In this document: one piece after another, positions 51,842 to 64,000 of the stretch
How the letters are laid out: the number at the start of each line of letters is the position of its first letter
Position numbering within the stretch: position 1 is the first letter of the stretch
Assembly (NCBI RefSeq): GCF_004116725.1
Contig: NZ_PDKG01000002.1
Span: forward strand, 421,159 to 485,158
Direction: 5' to 3'
DNA length: 64,000 bases
Source: Arcobacter sp. CECT 8986
Lineage (GTDB): Bacteria; Campylobacterota; Campylobacteria; Campylobacterales; Arcobacteraceae
The notes under the pieces: generated by a model
The model's database searches: none
Told to the model about the DNA's origin: nothing
The model's input: the letters and a program-made list of their open reading frames with translations, nothing else
Made by a program: the position numbers and the translations under genes

Positions 51842-52296
51842 ATCATTCTTATCTCTTTTCTTTTTATTGCATCATTATATCTTCGTTTATCATCTTCTGT
51901 TACAAGTTCAATTTGTGGAACTTTCATTACATTCCCATCCTCATCAACTGCAACCATTGTAAAGTAACAAACATTTGTATTTTTAATAGAGTTATCTCTT
52001 GTATCTTCTGAAATTACTTTTATTCCTATTTCCATAGAAGTTCTTCCTGTATAATTTACACTTGCATGAAAAGTAACAAGTGAACCAACTTTAATAGGAT
52101 TTTTAAATAATACCATATCAACAGAAAGTGTTACAGCATGATATCCTGTATATTTAGAAGCACAAGCATATGCTACTTGGTCTAGCATTTTTAATATTTC
52201 ACCACCATGTACATTTTTCCCTGTAAAATTTGCTTTTTCAGGAGTCATTAACATAGTCATTGTTAAAGATTTTTCTCTTTTAACATTATTATTCAT
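51823..52296 (-). CDS. Hotdog-fold acyl-CoA thioesterase (YciA/BACH-like), copy 1
   Basis: This 157-residue hotdog-fold thioesterase has NFTGKNVHGGEILKMLDQVAYACA split (family catalytic block with NVHGGEI), VTLSVDMVLFKNPIKVGSLVTFHA split, and MEIGIKVISEDTRDNS. It hydrolyses acyl-CoAs in the cytoplasm and is probably hexameric. It is one of two neighbouring paralogues; the other is 125 bp upstream on the same strand. It ends in an intrinsic terminator. Confidence 0.87.
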   Translation of the reverse strand: MNNNVKREKSLTMTMLMTPEKANFTGKNVHGGEILKMLDQVAYACASKYTGYHAVTLSVDMVLFKNPIKVGSLVTFHASVNYTGRTSMEIGIKVISEDTRDNSIKNTNVCYFTMVAVDEDGNVMKVPQIELVTEDDKRRYNDAIKRKEIRMMSTKSK

Positions 52297-52420
52297 TTCT
52301 AACCTTTTCTAAATCTTTTCATATTTATTATAAAATAAAATTGTAGCATCAAAGTAGGATTTTAAATAGTTATAAAAAAATAGAGAAAAAAATAAAAAAA
52401 AGTAACAAAAGGTTAATTTA

Positions 52421-52897
52421 TTAACTTTTTTTTTGTAAGCTTTCTCTAAACTTTCTTCTTTTTATTGCTTCTTGATATCTCTTTTTCTCTTTTTGTGTTA
52501 TAGGAGTATATTTAGGCACTGGTTTTGGTTTCATATTTTCATCAACTGAAATCATTGTAAAATAGCAAGTATTTGTATGAGATTTTTCTTTTGTTTTTAC
52601 ATCTGTTGAAACTACTTTAATTCCTATTTCCATAGATGTAGTTCCTGTATAGTTTATTTTTGCTTTGAAAGTCACGAGTGAACCAACTTTAATTGGACTT
52701 TTAAAAAGTACCAAATCAGAAGAGAGAGTTACAACATAAGTTTTACAATATTGTGCAGCACAAGCATATGCCACTTGGTCTAAAAGTTTTAATATCTCTC
52801 CACCATGTACATTAACTCCCGAGAAGTTAGCCATTGATGGAGTCATTAGCATTGAAAGTTTAATTTTTGTTGGTAATTCTCTTCTTTTTTTCTTCAT
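52421..52897 (-). CDS. Hotdog-fold acyl-CoA thioesterase, copy 2
   Basis: This 158-residue paralogue of the neighbouring thioesterase shares SGVNVHGGEILKLLDQVAYACA split, VLFKSPIKVGSLVTFKA, the TGTTSMEIGIKVVSTD block and NTCYFTMISVDEN. Differences lie mostly at the N-terminus (KKKRRELPTKIK) and the basic C-terminus. Probably it arose by tandem duplication, with different acyl-chain preference; that is inference. It starts 12 bp after the ligA stop, so it may be in the ligA transcript. Confidence 0.87.
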   Translation of the reverse strand: MKKKRRELPTKIKLSMLMTPSMANFSGVNVHGGEILKLLDQVAYACAAQYCKTYVVTLSSDLVLFKSPIKVGSLVTFKAKINYTGTTSMEIGIKVVSTDVKTKEKSHTNTCYFTMISVDENMKPKPVPKYTPITQKEKKRYQEAIKRRKFRESLQKKS

Positions 52898-52908
52898 ATA
52901 AAATTCCT

Positions 52909-54918
<2,010 letters not shown>

Positions 54919-54926
<8 letters not shown>

Positions 54927-55623
54927 CCTTTTGAAGTATATCTACTCTAAAAGGTTTTAATAATGTAATTTCATCACCATTATTATAACTATCAAATTTC
55001 TCTTTGATTTTTGATTTTAACTCATTTGAAATAGAAACTTCATTATAAGTTACATTCATCTGTTTTTTTTCAAAATCATTAAAGTTTTCATAATAGACTT
55101 CTGTTTGAAAAAATATCTCTTTAAATAGTTTAAATTGATTTGATTCAACGCTACTTTTTATAGCTTCAAAGGCTTTTTTTCTTACTTCTTCTTCATTATG
55201 AAACATAGCTACAAGTTCATTTTGCAATCCTTGATGTAAAGGTTCACTTATATAAGCTATACCATTTGGTTTAAGAACTCTTTTTATCTCTTCAAGTGCT
55301 TTAGTCATCAACTCAACTGGTATATGGTGAAAAGATTTAAACATAAAAACAATGTCAATACTATTATCTTCAACATCAATGTTTTCTGCTCCACAAAGTT
55401 TAAACTCAATATTTTTTTCATTTAATGCCAAGTTTAATTTATGTTGGTGCTCATCAACTTCACAGGCAATTACTTTTCTATTCTCCCCATTATTTGCAAT
55501 ATCTCGAGTCATAACAGCTTTTCCACAGCCAAGTTCTAATATTGTTTTATTGTCTAAATTCAGTGTTTGAATTAAATAATTTTCATTTAGTGTTTGTGTA
55601 ATATTATCTTCAAGTAGTTTCAT
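54919..55623 (-). CDS. Class I SAM-dependent methyltransferase
   Basis: This 234-residue methyltransferase has motif I ILELGCGKAVMTRDIA (about residues 30-45), an acidic motif II (IACEVDEHQ), and DIVFMFKSFHHIPVELM in the post-I region. It resembles small-molecule methyltransferases of the UbiE/Methyltransf_11 type; the substrate is unknown. Start: ATG 55623, five bases after AAGGA; an ATG two codons upstream overlaps the ribosome-binding site. It leads toward ligA 51 bp downstream. Confidence 0.82.
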
Positions 55624-55761
55624 TCCCATCCTTTTTATAATAAGTAAAAATTATACTAAATATTTATAATTTAATAATAAAAAAAATAATTTACATTTGA
55701 TTTAAGCATTTTTCTAAAATATTTTAATTAATATATTATATATTTTAAAAAGAGGGTTATT

Positions 55762-56325
55762 ATGGTTTTAGATTACAAAGAATTAGAAGATTTAAATAGA
55801 TATAAAGTTATGTCAGATACTGTTGTTCCAAGACCAATTGCATGGATTGTAACAGAAGATGAAGGAGTGATAAACGCAGCACCTTTTTCATATTTTATTC
55901 CAATTTCTAGTAATCCAGCAACTTTAATTGTTTCAATTGGTCAAAAAGAGCTAGGAGTTCCAAAAGATACTTTGGCAAATATACTAAAAACAAAAAAAGC
56001 AACAATATGTTTTGTAAATAAAGACAATATTCAAGAAGTTAAAAATTCAGCACTTGCATTAGAAAAAAATGAGAGTGAAATAGAAAAGTTTGAAATTGAT
56101 GTGCAAAAAGTACTTGAAGATTATCCAGCAATGATTAGTTCTTCTCAAACTGCACTTTTTTGTGAGTATTATGGACAAGTTGATATTCCAGGAAAAACAA
56201 CACCTTTAATTTTAGAGATAAAAAAACAGTTTATTGAAGATGATAGAATTGATGAAAAATTTCATGTATATGTTGATAATGTAGGAAGAAGTGGCGCTTA
56301 TTTTAAAGCAATGGTTGATTTATAA
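55762..56325 (+). CDS. Flavin reductase-like FMN-binding split-barrel protein
   Basis: This 187-residue protein belongs to the flavin-reductase/FMN-binding family (DIM6/NTAB type). TVVPRPIAWIVTEDEGVINAAPFSYFIPISSNPATLIVS split is the FMN-contact region, and KDTLANILKTKKATICFVNK with DEKFHVYVDNVGRSGAYF close it. It reduces flavin or a related compound with NAD(P)H; the real partner is unknown. AAAGAGGGTTATT precedes the ATG. It is convergent with the chemoreceptor gene and shares a small hairpin. Confidence 0.85.
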   Translation: MVLDYKELEDLNRYKVMSDTVVPRPIAWIVTEDEGVINAAPFSYFIPISSNPATLIVSIGQKELGVPKDTLANILKTKKATICFVNKDNIQEVKNSALALEKNESEIEKFEIDVQKVLEDYPAMISSSQTALFCEYYGQVDIPGKTTPLILEIKKQFIEDDRIDEKFHVYVDNVGRSGAYFKAMVDL

Positions 56326-56338
56326 ATAAAGTAGAGTA

Positions 56339-56356
56339 GAAAGCTTAAAAGCTTTC
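56339..56356. terminator. Short hairpin between convergent flavin reductase and chemoreceptor genes
   Basis: GAAAGCTT (56339-56346) pairs with AAGCTTTC (56349-56356); in RNA about 7 bp around TTAA-type bases. It includes the WESF codons of the chemoreceptor. Strength is doubtful. Confidence 0.35.
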
Positions 56357-58720
56357 CCACTCATTATCATCTTTTTGTTCGACGATTATATTATTTTTTG
56401 GTTTTTGAACGATAGGTTCTTCTTTTTGTTTTACAACTTTGTCATTTTTTGTAGTTGTTGTCTCTTTTCCATTAAACTCATTTTTATGTACATTTTTAAC
56501 AATTTGAATTGCTATATTATTTGTCTCTATTGCAATTGAGTTTGTTTTTTCTGCTACTGCTGCATTTCCTTGTGTTACTTTATCTAGTTGATTTACAGCT
56601 TCAGATATTTGAGTCATACCTACTGTTTGCTCTTTTGCTGCATTTGATACATCATCTATTAAATTGTTTGTTATTTCAATTTTATTTTCTAATGTATTAA
56701 ATCCTTCAATCATTTTATTACTTGCAACTTTTCCATTATTTGCTTTTATAGTTGCACTTTCCACAAGCTCTTTTATCTCTTTAGCAGCTTCTGCACTTCT
56801 ATTTGCTAGATTTCTAACTTCTGCTGCTACAACTGCAAAACCTTTTCCAGCTTCACCTGCTGTTGCTGCTTCAACCGCTGCATTAAGAGAAAGAATATTT
56901 GTTTGGAATGCAATTTTATCAATTACTGTAATTGCTTCATTTATATTATTAACAGTTGTATTAATTTCTTCCATTGCCATAACTGTATCATTTGCTAGTT
57001 TTTTACCTTCTTGTGCAGAGCTTTTTGTTTGAGTAGATATATTTAACATCTCTTGTGATTTTTCACTAGTTTGTAATATATTACTTGTAATTTCTTCTAT
57101 TGAAGCTGCTGTTTCTTCAAGTGATGCAGCTTGTTCATTTGCATTGTTATTTAGATTATTTACATTTTTTGTTAGATTTGTTGCACTATCTTTTAGTATA
57201 ATCCCATCTTTTTGACTATCCACTAAAAGTTGTGTTAGCATTTGATTTACATCTATTAGTTTTTCTCCTATAACACCTGCATTTTGCTTATCTAATACTT
57301 CTGTAAAATCTCTTTTTGCATATTTTTCTAAAATATGACTAATATTATTTATATTTGCACCAACTAATTTTTCTAAATTATCTAGCATATTATTAAATAA
57401 TTTTTTTAATTCATTTAATGTACCAGTAGAACAGCTCTTTTCAATTCTTTTATTTAAGTATCCTTTACTAACATTATTTACTGTTTCATTTACATCTGTT
57501 AATAAAATATTCTCTTCTTCTATTGTTTTTTTGATTTTTTCTACATTTGAGTTTATATCTTGTGCCATTTGACCAAATTCATCATTTGAAACTAGATTTA
57601 TATGTTTTGTATCTTTTGCTTCTTTGTTTAGATATTTAAAAAATTGATTTAATCCTATTGATATTGTTGATAGATTAGTTTTTAATCTTTTTACATTAAA
57701 TAAGATTACAACAGAAATTAGTAATATTCCTATAATTGAAGCAATTACTGAAAAATAAGTAATATTATGCGCATCTTCAAGATATTCATCTTCTGGAATA
57801 TTAACAAAAACAGCCCAGTTATAATCAATATTTTTTATATCAAATGGTTTTGAATAATAATATGATTTTAATCCATTTCTTGCAGTTGTTACAAAAGAGT
57901 GGTCTTTTAAATCTTTAATATTATTAATGGCAACAATATAATTGTTATCATTATTTGTATAATCTTGTAGATGTTTTGAAACTAATCCTTTCTCAGGATG
58001 TCCTATTATTATTCCTGATTGATTAACTAAAAAAGCATACCCATTTTCATATACTTTAATTTCTTGTGTGATTTTTGATAAGTTATCTAATCTTATTTCT
58101 CCTCCTAATATACCAATAACTTCCCCTTGCTTAAATAATGGTATTGATAAAGTAATTAGTAGAGTTTTTATTCCATCTACATCATGATAGTAAGGATCTG
58201 TAATATATGGTTTTTTATTTTCAACTGCTTTTTTTATCCATACATTATCTTCATTATATTTTTCAGCTTTTTGGATTTTAATTTGATTATTAATATTTAT
58301 AATATAAGGATTAAATTCTCCATTATCTAAATACCATTCATCTTTTATTTTATGATTACTATTTGATTTCGTATTAAAAAGAACACCTTGTTTTTTAAAA
58401 GACCACCATAACCCTAATATGTTTTCATTATCAAGCAAGATTTTTTTAAGTTTTTCAACAGTATGTATTTCATCTAATCTAACACCTTGATTTATTGCTG
58501 CTTGAAAATCAGAATAAAAAGTATTAATAACACTTGTTGTTGAATCAATTCTTCCTTTAAAATCTAAAGCAAATGTTTCTGCTTTTTGTTTTACATACAT
58601 TTTTGCACTTGTTTGTGCTGAATTAACTGACATTTTAGAAATAAAAAATAGAGTTACCGAAAAAACGATAATTACTGCTAGTAAAATTTTTACTAATAGT
58701 TTGTTTCCAAAACTTTTCAC
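56345..58720 (-). CDS. dCache chemoreceptor (MCP) ending in EWESF
   Basis: This 791-residue methyl-accepting chemotaxis protein has TM1 (about 12-30), a periplasmic double-Cache domain (about 35-310; [27 protein letters not shown] split), TM2 (about 320-345), HAMP-like linkers, and a signalling domain whose tip near residue 615 is [21 protein letters not shown] flexible tail of about 45 residues ends NEWESF, close to the NWETF CheR/CheB-binding pentapeptide of E. coli. The closely similar 808-residue receptor lies just upstream on the same strand. The ligand is unknown, probably a small organic acid or amine as for many dCache receptors. Confidence 0.9.
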   Translation of the reverse strand: MKSFGNKLLVKILLAVIIVFSVTLFFISKMSVNSAQTSAKMYVKQKAETFALDFKGRIDSTTSVINTFYSDFQAAINQGVRLDEIHTVEKLKKILLDNENILGLWWSFKKQGVLFNTKSNSNHKIKDEWYLDNGEFNPYIININNQIKIQKAEKYNEDNVWIKKAVENKKPYITDPYYHDVDGIKTLLITLSIPLFKQGEVIGILGGEIRLDNLSKITQEIKVYENGYAFLVNQSGIIIGHPEKGLVSKHLQDYTNNDNNYIVAINNIKDLKDHSFVTTARNGLKSYYYSKPFDIKNIDYNWAVFVNIPEDEYLEDAHNITYFSVIASIIGILLISVVILFNVKRLKTNLSTISIGLNQFFKYLNKEAKDTKHINLVSNDEFGQMAQDINSNVEKIKKTIEEENILLTDVNETVNNVSKGYLNKRIEKSCSTGTLNELKKLFNNMLDNLEKLVGANINNISHILEKYAKRDFTEVLDKQNAGVIGEKLIDVNQMLTQLLVDSQKDGIILKDSATNLTKNVNNLNNNANEQAASLEETAASIEEITSNILQTSEKSQEMLNISTQTKSSAQEGKKLANDTVMAMEEINTTVNNINEAITVIDKIAFQTNILSLNAAVEAATAGEAGKGFAVVAAEVRNLANRSAEAAKEIKELVESATIKANNGKVASNKMIEGFNTLENKIEITNNLIDDVSNAAKEQTVGMTQISEAVNQLDKVTQGNAAVAEKTNSIAIETNNIAIQIVKNVHKNEFNGKETTTTKNDKVVKQKEEPIVQKPKNNIIVEQKDDNEWESF

Positions 58721-58867
58721 TTATATCCTTTTTATAAAATTTAAAAGATTATAGTAAAAAAAAGTACTATAAATGTGTCAGAACTTAAATTAATATTAAA
58801 ATTTAAATTAATTTTTTATGACAAAGATAGTAAGAAAGTGTATAAAATAGCGGGGAGAGCGAGAAGC

Positions 58868-61294
58868 CTAAAAGCTTTCCCACTCATCGTCATCACTTGC
58901 TTGTGATTTGAAAGTTTGTTCTTTTTTTGGAGTTGAAGCAGTTTTTACTTCAGTTTTTTTATAAGAAAATGTATCTTCATTATCTTTTTTAGTTGATGCT
59001 CTTACTTCTTGTTTAGGTTGTTTTGCAACTGAACCTTTCCCTTCGAAGTTATTTTTATCAACATTTTCAACAACTTTAAATGCAACTGCATTAGTCTCTT
59101 GAGCAATGCTATTTGTTTTTTCTGCAATTGCTGCATTTTCTTGAGTAAATTTATCTAGTTGACCAACTGCATCTGAGATTTGAGTCATACCAATACTTTG
59201 CTCTTTTGCTGCATTAGTAACATCATCAATTAATTTACTTGTACTTAAAATTTTACTTTCAAGTTGTGTAAATCCTTCAATCATTTTATTACTAATCTCT
59301 TTACCACTATTTGTTTTAAGTGTAGCATTTTCAACTAAAGCTTTTATCTCTCTCGCTGCTTCTGCACTTCTTGAAGCAAGATTTCTTACTTCTTGTGCAA
59401 CTACTGCAAATCCTTTTCCAGCTTCACCAGCTGTTGCTGCTTCAACTGCTGCATTAAGTGATAAAATATTTGTTTGGAATGCAATTTGGTCAATTACTGT
59501 AATTGCTTCATTAATAGCAGTTACTTGCTCATTTATTTCATCCATTGATTTTACAGTTTCATTTGCAAAACCTTTACCTTCAGCAGCAGAGTTTCTTGTA
59601 TCATTAGAAATACCTAACATCTCTTGTGCTTTTAAGCTTGTTTGTTCAATAGTACTTGTAATCTCATCAATAGCAGCAGCAGTTTCTTCTAAAGAAGATG
59701 CTTGACTTGTCGCATTATTACTTAATGTTCTAACACTTGAAGTTAATTCTGTTGAACTATTTTGTAATGATACTCCATCTGCTTGACTTGCTTGTAGCAT
59801 ATTTGTAATCATTTTATTCATTTGAATAATCTCATTACCAATCTTACCACATGATGAAGGGTCAAGTTGTGCCGTAAAGTCTCTATTTGTATATGTTGCT
59901 AATGTATCAATAATTACATTTAAATCTTTTCCAATTAGGCTTTCAAGATTTTTCAACATATCATTTAATAGATTTTTTAACTCATTCAATGAATCAGTAT
60001 CTGTTTGTGCAGTTATTCTTTTATCTAGATGACCTTTTCCAACAGTATTTAGAATTGTTTTTACTTCTTCAATTAAATTATTGTCTTTATCAATACCTTC
60101 TTGAATCTTTTTAACATTTGTATTAATGTTGTATGCCATTACACCAAATTCATCCGTTGAATTTATCTCAATTGTTTTAGGACTTGTTGATTCTTTATTT
60201 AAATATTTAAAGAAATCATCTAAACCAAATGAAATAGAAGATAAGTTTTTATTTAATCTTCTAATTGAAATAGTGATAATACCTGCAATAATAAGTAAAG
60301 CTAATATACCTGCAACAATAGAAAAGTTTCTAATAAACATAGCATGTGATAAATACTCTTCTTCTGATACTGAAACAAAAAAAGTCCAGTTTGTATCAGT
60401 TTGTGCTATTGGAAAACTTTTTGAATAATAATATGAAGTCTCATTTGTTGTTGGTGAAACTCTTGAAAATATATAGTCTTTACCATCTTTTGACTCTTCT
60501 AATGCTGCTTTATAATCTTCTGTATCTTCATCAACATCATAAATTGATTTTCCTAAGAATTTTTCATTTGGATGACCAATAATTGAGTCATAACTATCTA
60601 AAATAAAAGTATAACCATGCTCATAAACTTTTATCTTTTTAGTCATTTTGGCAAATGTTTCTAAAACAATATCTCCACCAATAGTTCCAATATAATTACC
60701 TTTGTAATACATTGGCAATGAAAGTGTAGCCATAAGAGTATCAACTCCATCAACTGGATAGAAATATGGTTTTGTAATGTAATCTTTTCCTGATTTCATT
60801 GGACCACCAACCCATGCATCATTCTCATTATAAACTGCACCTGGTTGTATTTTATATTTTCCATTTGATTTTGTTACATATGGATTAAATGCACCATTTT
60901 TATCATAATAAAGTTTATTTGAATCATCTTTTACTGTATTAAATAATAATCCAGTATCTTTTATTTTGAACCATAAACCTGATAAATGAGGATTATGGTC
61001 TAATACTCTTTTTAAGTAAGAAACTGTCTCTTCTTCATCTAATTTAACATTATTATTTAATGCTTCTTCAAACTTTGATTTAAGCATTCTAATTACAAGA
61101 AATGATCTATCAATATCTCCTTGTACATCAGATGCATATTTTTCTGCTGTTTTTTGAATAAAATTCGATGCTTCTTCTTGAGAGCTATTATACGAATACT
61201 TTGATACAAAAAACATAGATAAACCGAATACTAAAATAGTAGTCCCTAAAACCTGGAAAAGAAGTTTATTCCCAAAACTTGAACTCTTTTTCAT
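58868..61294 (-). CDS. dCache chemoreceptor (MCP) ending in EWESF, paralogue
   Basis: This 808-residue chemoreceptor is a paralogue of the next gene. It has TM1 (about 13-30), a dCache domain with [38 protein letters not shown] (split), TM2 near 325-345, a signalling tip [20 protein letters not shown] near residue 610, and a Ser/Lys-rich tail of about 60 residues ending DEWESF. The tail is longer than in its neighbour. The 147-bp gap between the two genes has no clear terminator, so cotranscription is possible. AGGGGAG precedes the ATG. Confidence 0.9.
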   Translation of the reverse strand: MKKSSSFGNKLLFQVLGTTILVFGLSMFFVSKYSYNSSQEEASNFIQKTAEKYASDVQGDIDRSFLVIRMLKSKFEEALNNNVKLDEEETVSYLKRVLDHNPHLSGLWFKIKDTGLLFNTVKDDSNKLYYDKNGAFNPYVTKSNGKYKIQPGAVYNENDAWVGGPMKSGKDYITKPYFYPVDGVDTLMATLSLPMYYKGNYIGTIGGDIVLETFAKMTKKIKVYEHGYTFILDSYDSIIGHPNEKFLGKSIYDVDEDTEDYKAALEESKDGKDYIFSRVSPTTNETSYYYSKSFPIAQTDTNWTFFVSVSEEEYLSHAMFIRNFSIVAGILALLIIAGIITISIRRLNKNLSSISFGLDDFFKYLNKESTSPKTIEINSTDEFGVMAYNINTNVKKIQEGIDKDNNLIEEVKTILNTVGKGHLDKRITAQTDTDSLNELKNLLNDMLKNLESLIGKDLNVIIDTLATYTNRDFTAQLDPSSCGKIGNEIIQMNKMITNMLQASQADGVSLQNSSTELTSSVRTLSNNATSQASSLEETAAAIDEITSTIEQTSLKAQEMLGISNDTRNSAAEGKGFANETVKSMDEINEQVTAINEAITVIDQIAFQTNILSLNAAVEAATAGEAGKGFAVVAQEVRNLASRSAEAAREIKALVENATLKTNSGKEISNKMIEGFTQLESKILSTSKLIDDVTNAAKEQSIGMTQISDAVGQLDKFTQENAAIAEKTNSIAQETNAVAFKVVENVDKNNFEGKGSVAKQPKQEVRASTKKDNEDTFSYKKTEVKTASTPKKEQTFKSQASDDDEWESF

Positions 61295-61419
61295 AGTTTT
61301 ACTCTCCCCTTATTAATTTATATATTCATTGTATCATAATAAATTAATAAAAAGAAGAGTTAAAGTGTCAAAATAATTTTAAATTGTATCAAATAGTAGT
61401 TATTTCACATATTTTATAA

Positions 61420-62817
61420 TTATTTTTTAGGATAAGTCATCTCTTCAGGTTTAACATATTTATCAAATTCTTCTTCTGTTAATAAGCCAAGTTTTAAAGC
61501 TTCTTCTTTTAATGTTGTACCATTTTTATGTGCAGTCTTAGCAATTTTTGCAGCATTTTCATATCCAATATAAGGATTTAAAGCAGTTACTAACATCAAA
61601 GAATCATTTAGATAATTGTTTATATTATTTAAATTTGGAGTTATTCCTATTGCACACTTTTCATTGAATGACACCATTGTATCGCTTAATAGTCTTATTG
61701 ATTGTAAAATATTATATGCAATTACTGGTTTAAAAACATTTAGTTCAAAATTTCCTTGACTTGCACTTATTCCAACTGTTGAGTGATTTCCCATAACTTG
61801 AACTGCAACCATTGTCATCGCTTCACATTGTGTTGGATTTACTTTTCCTGGCATAATTGAACTTCCAGGCTCATTTTCAGGTATATTTAACTCTCCAATT
61901 CCGCATCTAGGACCAGAAGCTAGCCATCTAATATCATTTGCAATTTTCATTAAGTTACTTGCAAGTGCATTTAAAGCACCACTTAAAAATACTTCTCCAT
62001 CATGTGAAGTTAAAGCATGAAATTTATTTGGGTGAGAAATAAAATCAAAACTAGTGTTAGTTTTTTCATTTAATACTTTACAAACCATATTTGAAAAATC
62101 TGGATGTGAGTTCAGTCCTGTTCCAACTGCTGTTCCACCAATTGCTAACTCACAAATATATTTCATACTATCTTTTAATTGTGCTTCTGCTTTGTTTAGC
62201 ATATCAACATATCCACTTAATTCTTGACCAAGTGTTAATGGAGTTGCATCTTGTAAATGTGTTCTACCAATTTTAACAATATTTTTAAATTCTTCAGATT
62301 TTTTAGCGAAAGTATCTCTTAAAAGTTTAATTGCAGGGAAAAGCTGTTTTTGTATTTCTAAAACAAAAGATATTCTCATTGCAGTTGGATAAGTATCATT
62401 TGAACTTTGACCTTTATTAACATCATCATTTGGATGAATTAATTTGTTAACTCTAAAGTCTTCACCTAATATTTCAGTAGCTCTATTAGCAATAACTTCA
62501 TTCATATTCATATTTGATTGAGTACCACTACCTGTTTGCCAAACAACAAGAGGGAAATTACCTTCAAGTTTTCCTTGAACTACTTCTTCGCAAGCTTGTA
62601 TAATTGCATGTGTTTTATTATCATCTAATCTTTCAAGATTATTATTTACAATTGCGCAAGCTTTTTTTAGATGAGCAAAACCTAAGATTACTTCTTGTGG
62701 CATTTTTTCAGTACCAATAGGAAAGTTTTCTACACTTCTTTGTGTTTGTGCTGCCCAGTATTTATTATCTGGAACTTGCATCTCTCCCATTGTATCTTTT
62801 TCAATTCTATAACTCAT
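61420..62817 (-). CDS. fumC: Fumarate hydratase class II (FumC)
   Basis: This 465-residue oxygen-stable, iron-free fumarase interconverts fumarate and malate in the TCA cycle. [23 protein letters not shown] split opens it; [26 protein letters not shown], and the family signature [13 protein letters not shown] with catalytic serine are present. The T-H dyad region is [20 protein letters not shown], split here. A second, class I fumarase reads into the window end. AGGAGA precedes the ATG. It appears monocistronic. Confidence 0.95.
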   Translation of the reverse strand: MSYRIEKDTMGEMQVPDNKYWAAQTQRSVENFPIGTEKMPQEVILGFAHLKKACAIVNNNLERLDDNKTHAIIQACEEVVQGKLEGNFPLVVWQTGSGTQSNMNMNEVIANRATEILGEDFRVNKLIHPNDDVNKGQSSNDTYPTAMRISFVLEIQKQLFPAIKLLRDTFAKKSEEFKNIVKIGRTHLQDATPLTLGQELSGYVDMLNKAEAQLKDSMKYICELAIGGTAVGTGLNSHPDFSNMVCKVLNEKTNTSFDFISHPNKFHALTSHDGEVFLSGALNALASNLMKIANDIRWLASGPRCGIGELNIPENEPGSSIMPGKVNPTQCEAMTMVAVQVMGNHSTVGISASQGNFELNVFKPVIAYNILQSIRLLSDTMVSFNEKCAIGITPNLNNINNYLNDSLMLVTALNPYIGYENAAKIAKTAHKNGTTLKEEALKLGLLTEEEFDKYVKPEEMTYPKK

Positions 62818-62878
62818 ATCTATTCTCCTTTAACTATAAAAGTTATTTTAAGAATATTATGATAATTAATATCAAAAA

Positions 62879-63715
62879 CTAATTAACTACTTGATGTAAT
62901 TTGGAACATTGTCCTAAATATAAGTCTTTACCACTTATATCATTTATAATATCTTGATAACTATAAATGTGTGCATTATAAACATAAACAAAAATTTCAT
63001 CACCTTTTTGTAAATAGTTATGTTTACCAAAATCAGAGTATGCAGTTGCACCTGCTGCTATTATTATTCCTTTTGCTTTGTTTGCATTTTTTAAAAATGG
63101 AGATAAATCTTCTAAAGGACCACAATCTTCTTGTGTATTAAATTTATTTACCATCCAATCTTTTAATTGATTAAAAAAATAGCTATATGATTTAACAGCA
63201 GAAACTGTTCCATAATCATGTAAAACACCATCTCTTCTTAAAAAAGATGCTATGTGAAATCTATTTAATATAGATTCTTTTTCATCAAAGCTATCAATAT
63301 TAATTAAATCTTGTGATATACCTTTTGTTTTTTCACCCCAGTTTTTTTTACAACTTAGTTTTTTACTATCGTTAGTTCTTAAAGAACAATCATTAAATGC
63401 TGCAAATTTTTTAGGAATAATATCGACTATCTTTTCATTTTCATATTCAAAATCACAAATAAGGGCAACTTCTGCTTCTACTTGAAGGTCTTCATTTTCT
63501 CTACCATGTGTCAAAATTTCTTCATCACAAATAGGGTATGTACCTAAAAAGCTATCATGATCTTTTATATAAAAAGGAAATAATCCTTTAGGAGCATCTT
63601 TATCTTCAGTTTTTATTATTGAAAATTCGTCTGCTTCTCCTGCCTCGCCTAAGTGATTTGCAAAGTTCCCCGCAACTGCAAATCCCAAATAATCTCTAAA
63701 ATCCTCTTTTAACAT
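62879..63715 (-). CDS. DUF5718 protein, fumarylacetoacetate-hydrolase-like fold
   Basis: This 278-residue protein matches the DUF5718 group. Segments such as LQVEAEVALICDFEY, KFAAFNDCSLR and AKGIIIAAGATAYSDFGKHNYL (split) resemble the fumarylacetoacetate hydrolase superfamily, including the metal-ligand EAE pattern. The function is unknown. Start: ATG 63715, five bases after AGGAA; a longer open frame adds ten residues without a ribosome-binding site. It lies between FumC and the class I fumarase, so a link with C4-acid metabolism is possible but unproved. Confidence 0.78.
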   Translation of the reverse strand: MLKEDFRDYLGFAVAGNFANHLGEAGEADEFSIIKTEDKDAPKGLFPFYIKDHDSFLGTYPICDEEILTHGRENEDLQVEAEVALICDFEYENEKIVDIIPKKFAAFNDCSLRTNDSKKLSCKKNWGEKTKGISQDLINIDSFDEKESILNRFHIASFLRRDGVLHDYGTVSAVKSYSYFFNQLKDWMVNKFNTQEDCGPLEDLSPFLKNANKAKGIIIAAGATAYSDFGKHNYLQKGDEIFVYVYNAHIYSYQDIINDISGKDLYLGQCSKLHQVVN

Positions 63716-63826
63716 TTGTATTCCTAATATAAATTTTAAAAACATATATTATATGCTTTTGTTCTAATATCTAATCAGTAATAAAAAATTAGTTGAATTA
63801 TTTAAAAAAGTAGGGTAGAGTGGGTT

Positions 63827-63852
63827 AATCACAAGGATTTTACCTTGTGATT
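63827..63852 (-). terminator. Terminator of the class I fumarase gene
   Basis: AATCACAAGG and CCTTGTGATT (63827-63836, 63843-63852) form a perfect 10-bp stem with a 6-nt loop just after the gene end on the minus strand. The following bases (AACCCAC) are not T-rich. Confidence 0.6.
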
Positions 63853-63862
63853 ATTGATTAGT

Positions 63863-64000
63863 TTATATAGTTCTCCATTGTGCTGGTCCAGTAGTGTGAA
63901 TAGAAGTACCTTCAGTATCCACAGCAACTGTAACAGGCATATCTTTTACTTCAAATTCGTAAATCGCTTCCATACCCATCTCTTCAAATGCTAATACTTT
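63863..64000 (-). CDS. Class I (Fe-S) fumarase/tartrate dehydratase, beta-subunit C-terminus (partial)
   Basis: Only the last 45 residues are in the window; the gene continues past base 64000. The frame reads FEEMGMEAIYEFEVKDMPV, then VAVDTEGTSIHTTGPAQW and RTI before TAA. That is the typical end of the beta (catalytic-lid) part of oxygen-sensitive Fe-S hydro-lyases, i.e. class I fumarase or its FumB/TtdB subunit. Whether it is a one-chain enzyme or the beta subunit of a two-gene pair cannot be seen here. Confidence 0.85.
   Translation of the reverse strand, partial: KVLAFEEMGMEAIYEFEVKDMPVTVAVDTEGTSIHTTGPAQWRTI

Noticed and set aside
56509..57032. Leucine-rich and Ala/Ser-rich frames opposite the chemoreceptor signalling domain
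   Set aside because: They are complements of conserved Ala/Glu-rich helices of the receptor; same artefact occurs at 28053-28295.

Overview
The window is a strongly AT-rich, densely coded chromosomal segment with short intergenic gaps and many 1-8 bp gene overlaps. Codon use, gene families and architecture point to Campylobacterota, most likely an Arcobacter-type genus (Arcobacter sensu lato). Supporting signs are the NIAHQWRQPLS-type histidine kinases, a stand-alone CetB/Aer-like PAS protein, an NIT-domain chemoreceptor, an NhaD antiporter and the E. coli-like AldA. NhaD suggests a marine or saline habitat, which is an inference. I see no insertion sequence, prophage, CRISPR array, rRNA or tRNA. 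Genus placement is an inference from family recognition, not from a search.

Layout. 1-9.6 kb: a lactate/malate-type dehydrogenase with a partner of unknown function, a MocR regulator facing a NimA-like flavoprotein and an acetyltransferase, NhaD, an HxlR/flavodoxin-fold quinone reductase pair with a readable divergent promoter-operator, PhnA/YjdM, ribB under an FMN riboswitch, and an MFS exporter. 9.7-16 kb: YciI, lactaldehyde dehydrogenase AldA, an NmrA-like SDR, an AraC regulator lacking an ordinary start codon, a YbhB-like gene broken by one in-frame TAA, and small envelope proteins. 16-20 kb: a sensor kinase overlapping a sugar-type binding lipoprotein. 20-27 kb: Dsb-like and Crp-like genes, then a second HxlR module (AEC transporter, EamA, MdaB, YgiN-like monooxygenase, nitroreductase) with a shared 23-bp operator-like repeat, a cyclic-nucleotide-phosphodiesterase-like MBL protein and a periplasmic rhodanese. 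27.7-33.5 kb: a CetB-like PAS/NIT chemoreceptor pair, then lipocalin, DUF2805, phasin-like and ABC1-kinase genes. 33.6-38.7 kb: a two-gene radical-SAM DNA-repair pair and a cryptochrome/photolyase-related protein overlapping an EAL phosphodiesterase. 38.7-43.1 kb: the molybdate operon modE-modA-mop-modB-modC-modD behind two tandem ModE boxes. 43.2-50 kb: a three-gene signalling operon (triple-receiver hybrid kinase, CheB-CheR fusion, receiver-kinase). 50-64 kb: YbiT, two acyl-CoA thioesterase paralogues, LigA, a methyltransferase, a flavin reductase, two dCache chemoreceptors ending in EWESF, FumC, a DUF5718 protein and the tail of a class I fumarase.

How it fits together. Two modules look like thiol-sensed quinone/electrophile defence: HxlR repressors, each with Cys11, next to flavin reductases. 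Energy and redox taxis (CetB/NIT, dCache receptors), c-di-GMP turnover (EAL) and large hybrid kinases form a signalling-rich background. The best candidates for something undescribed are: a photolyase-family protein that appears to have lost its iron-sulfur cluster ligands and is translationally coupled to an EAL enzyme whose ribosome-binding site sits in a 13-bp hairpin; the CheB-CheR fusion run by a hybrid kinase instead of a receptor; and two or more rare non-ATG starts (ATA for the ABC1 kinase, probably ATT for the AraC regulator).
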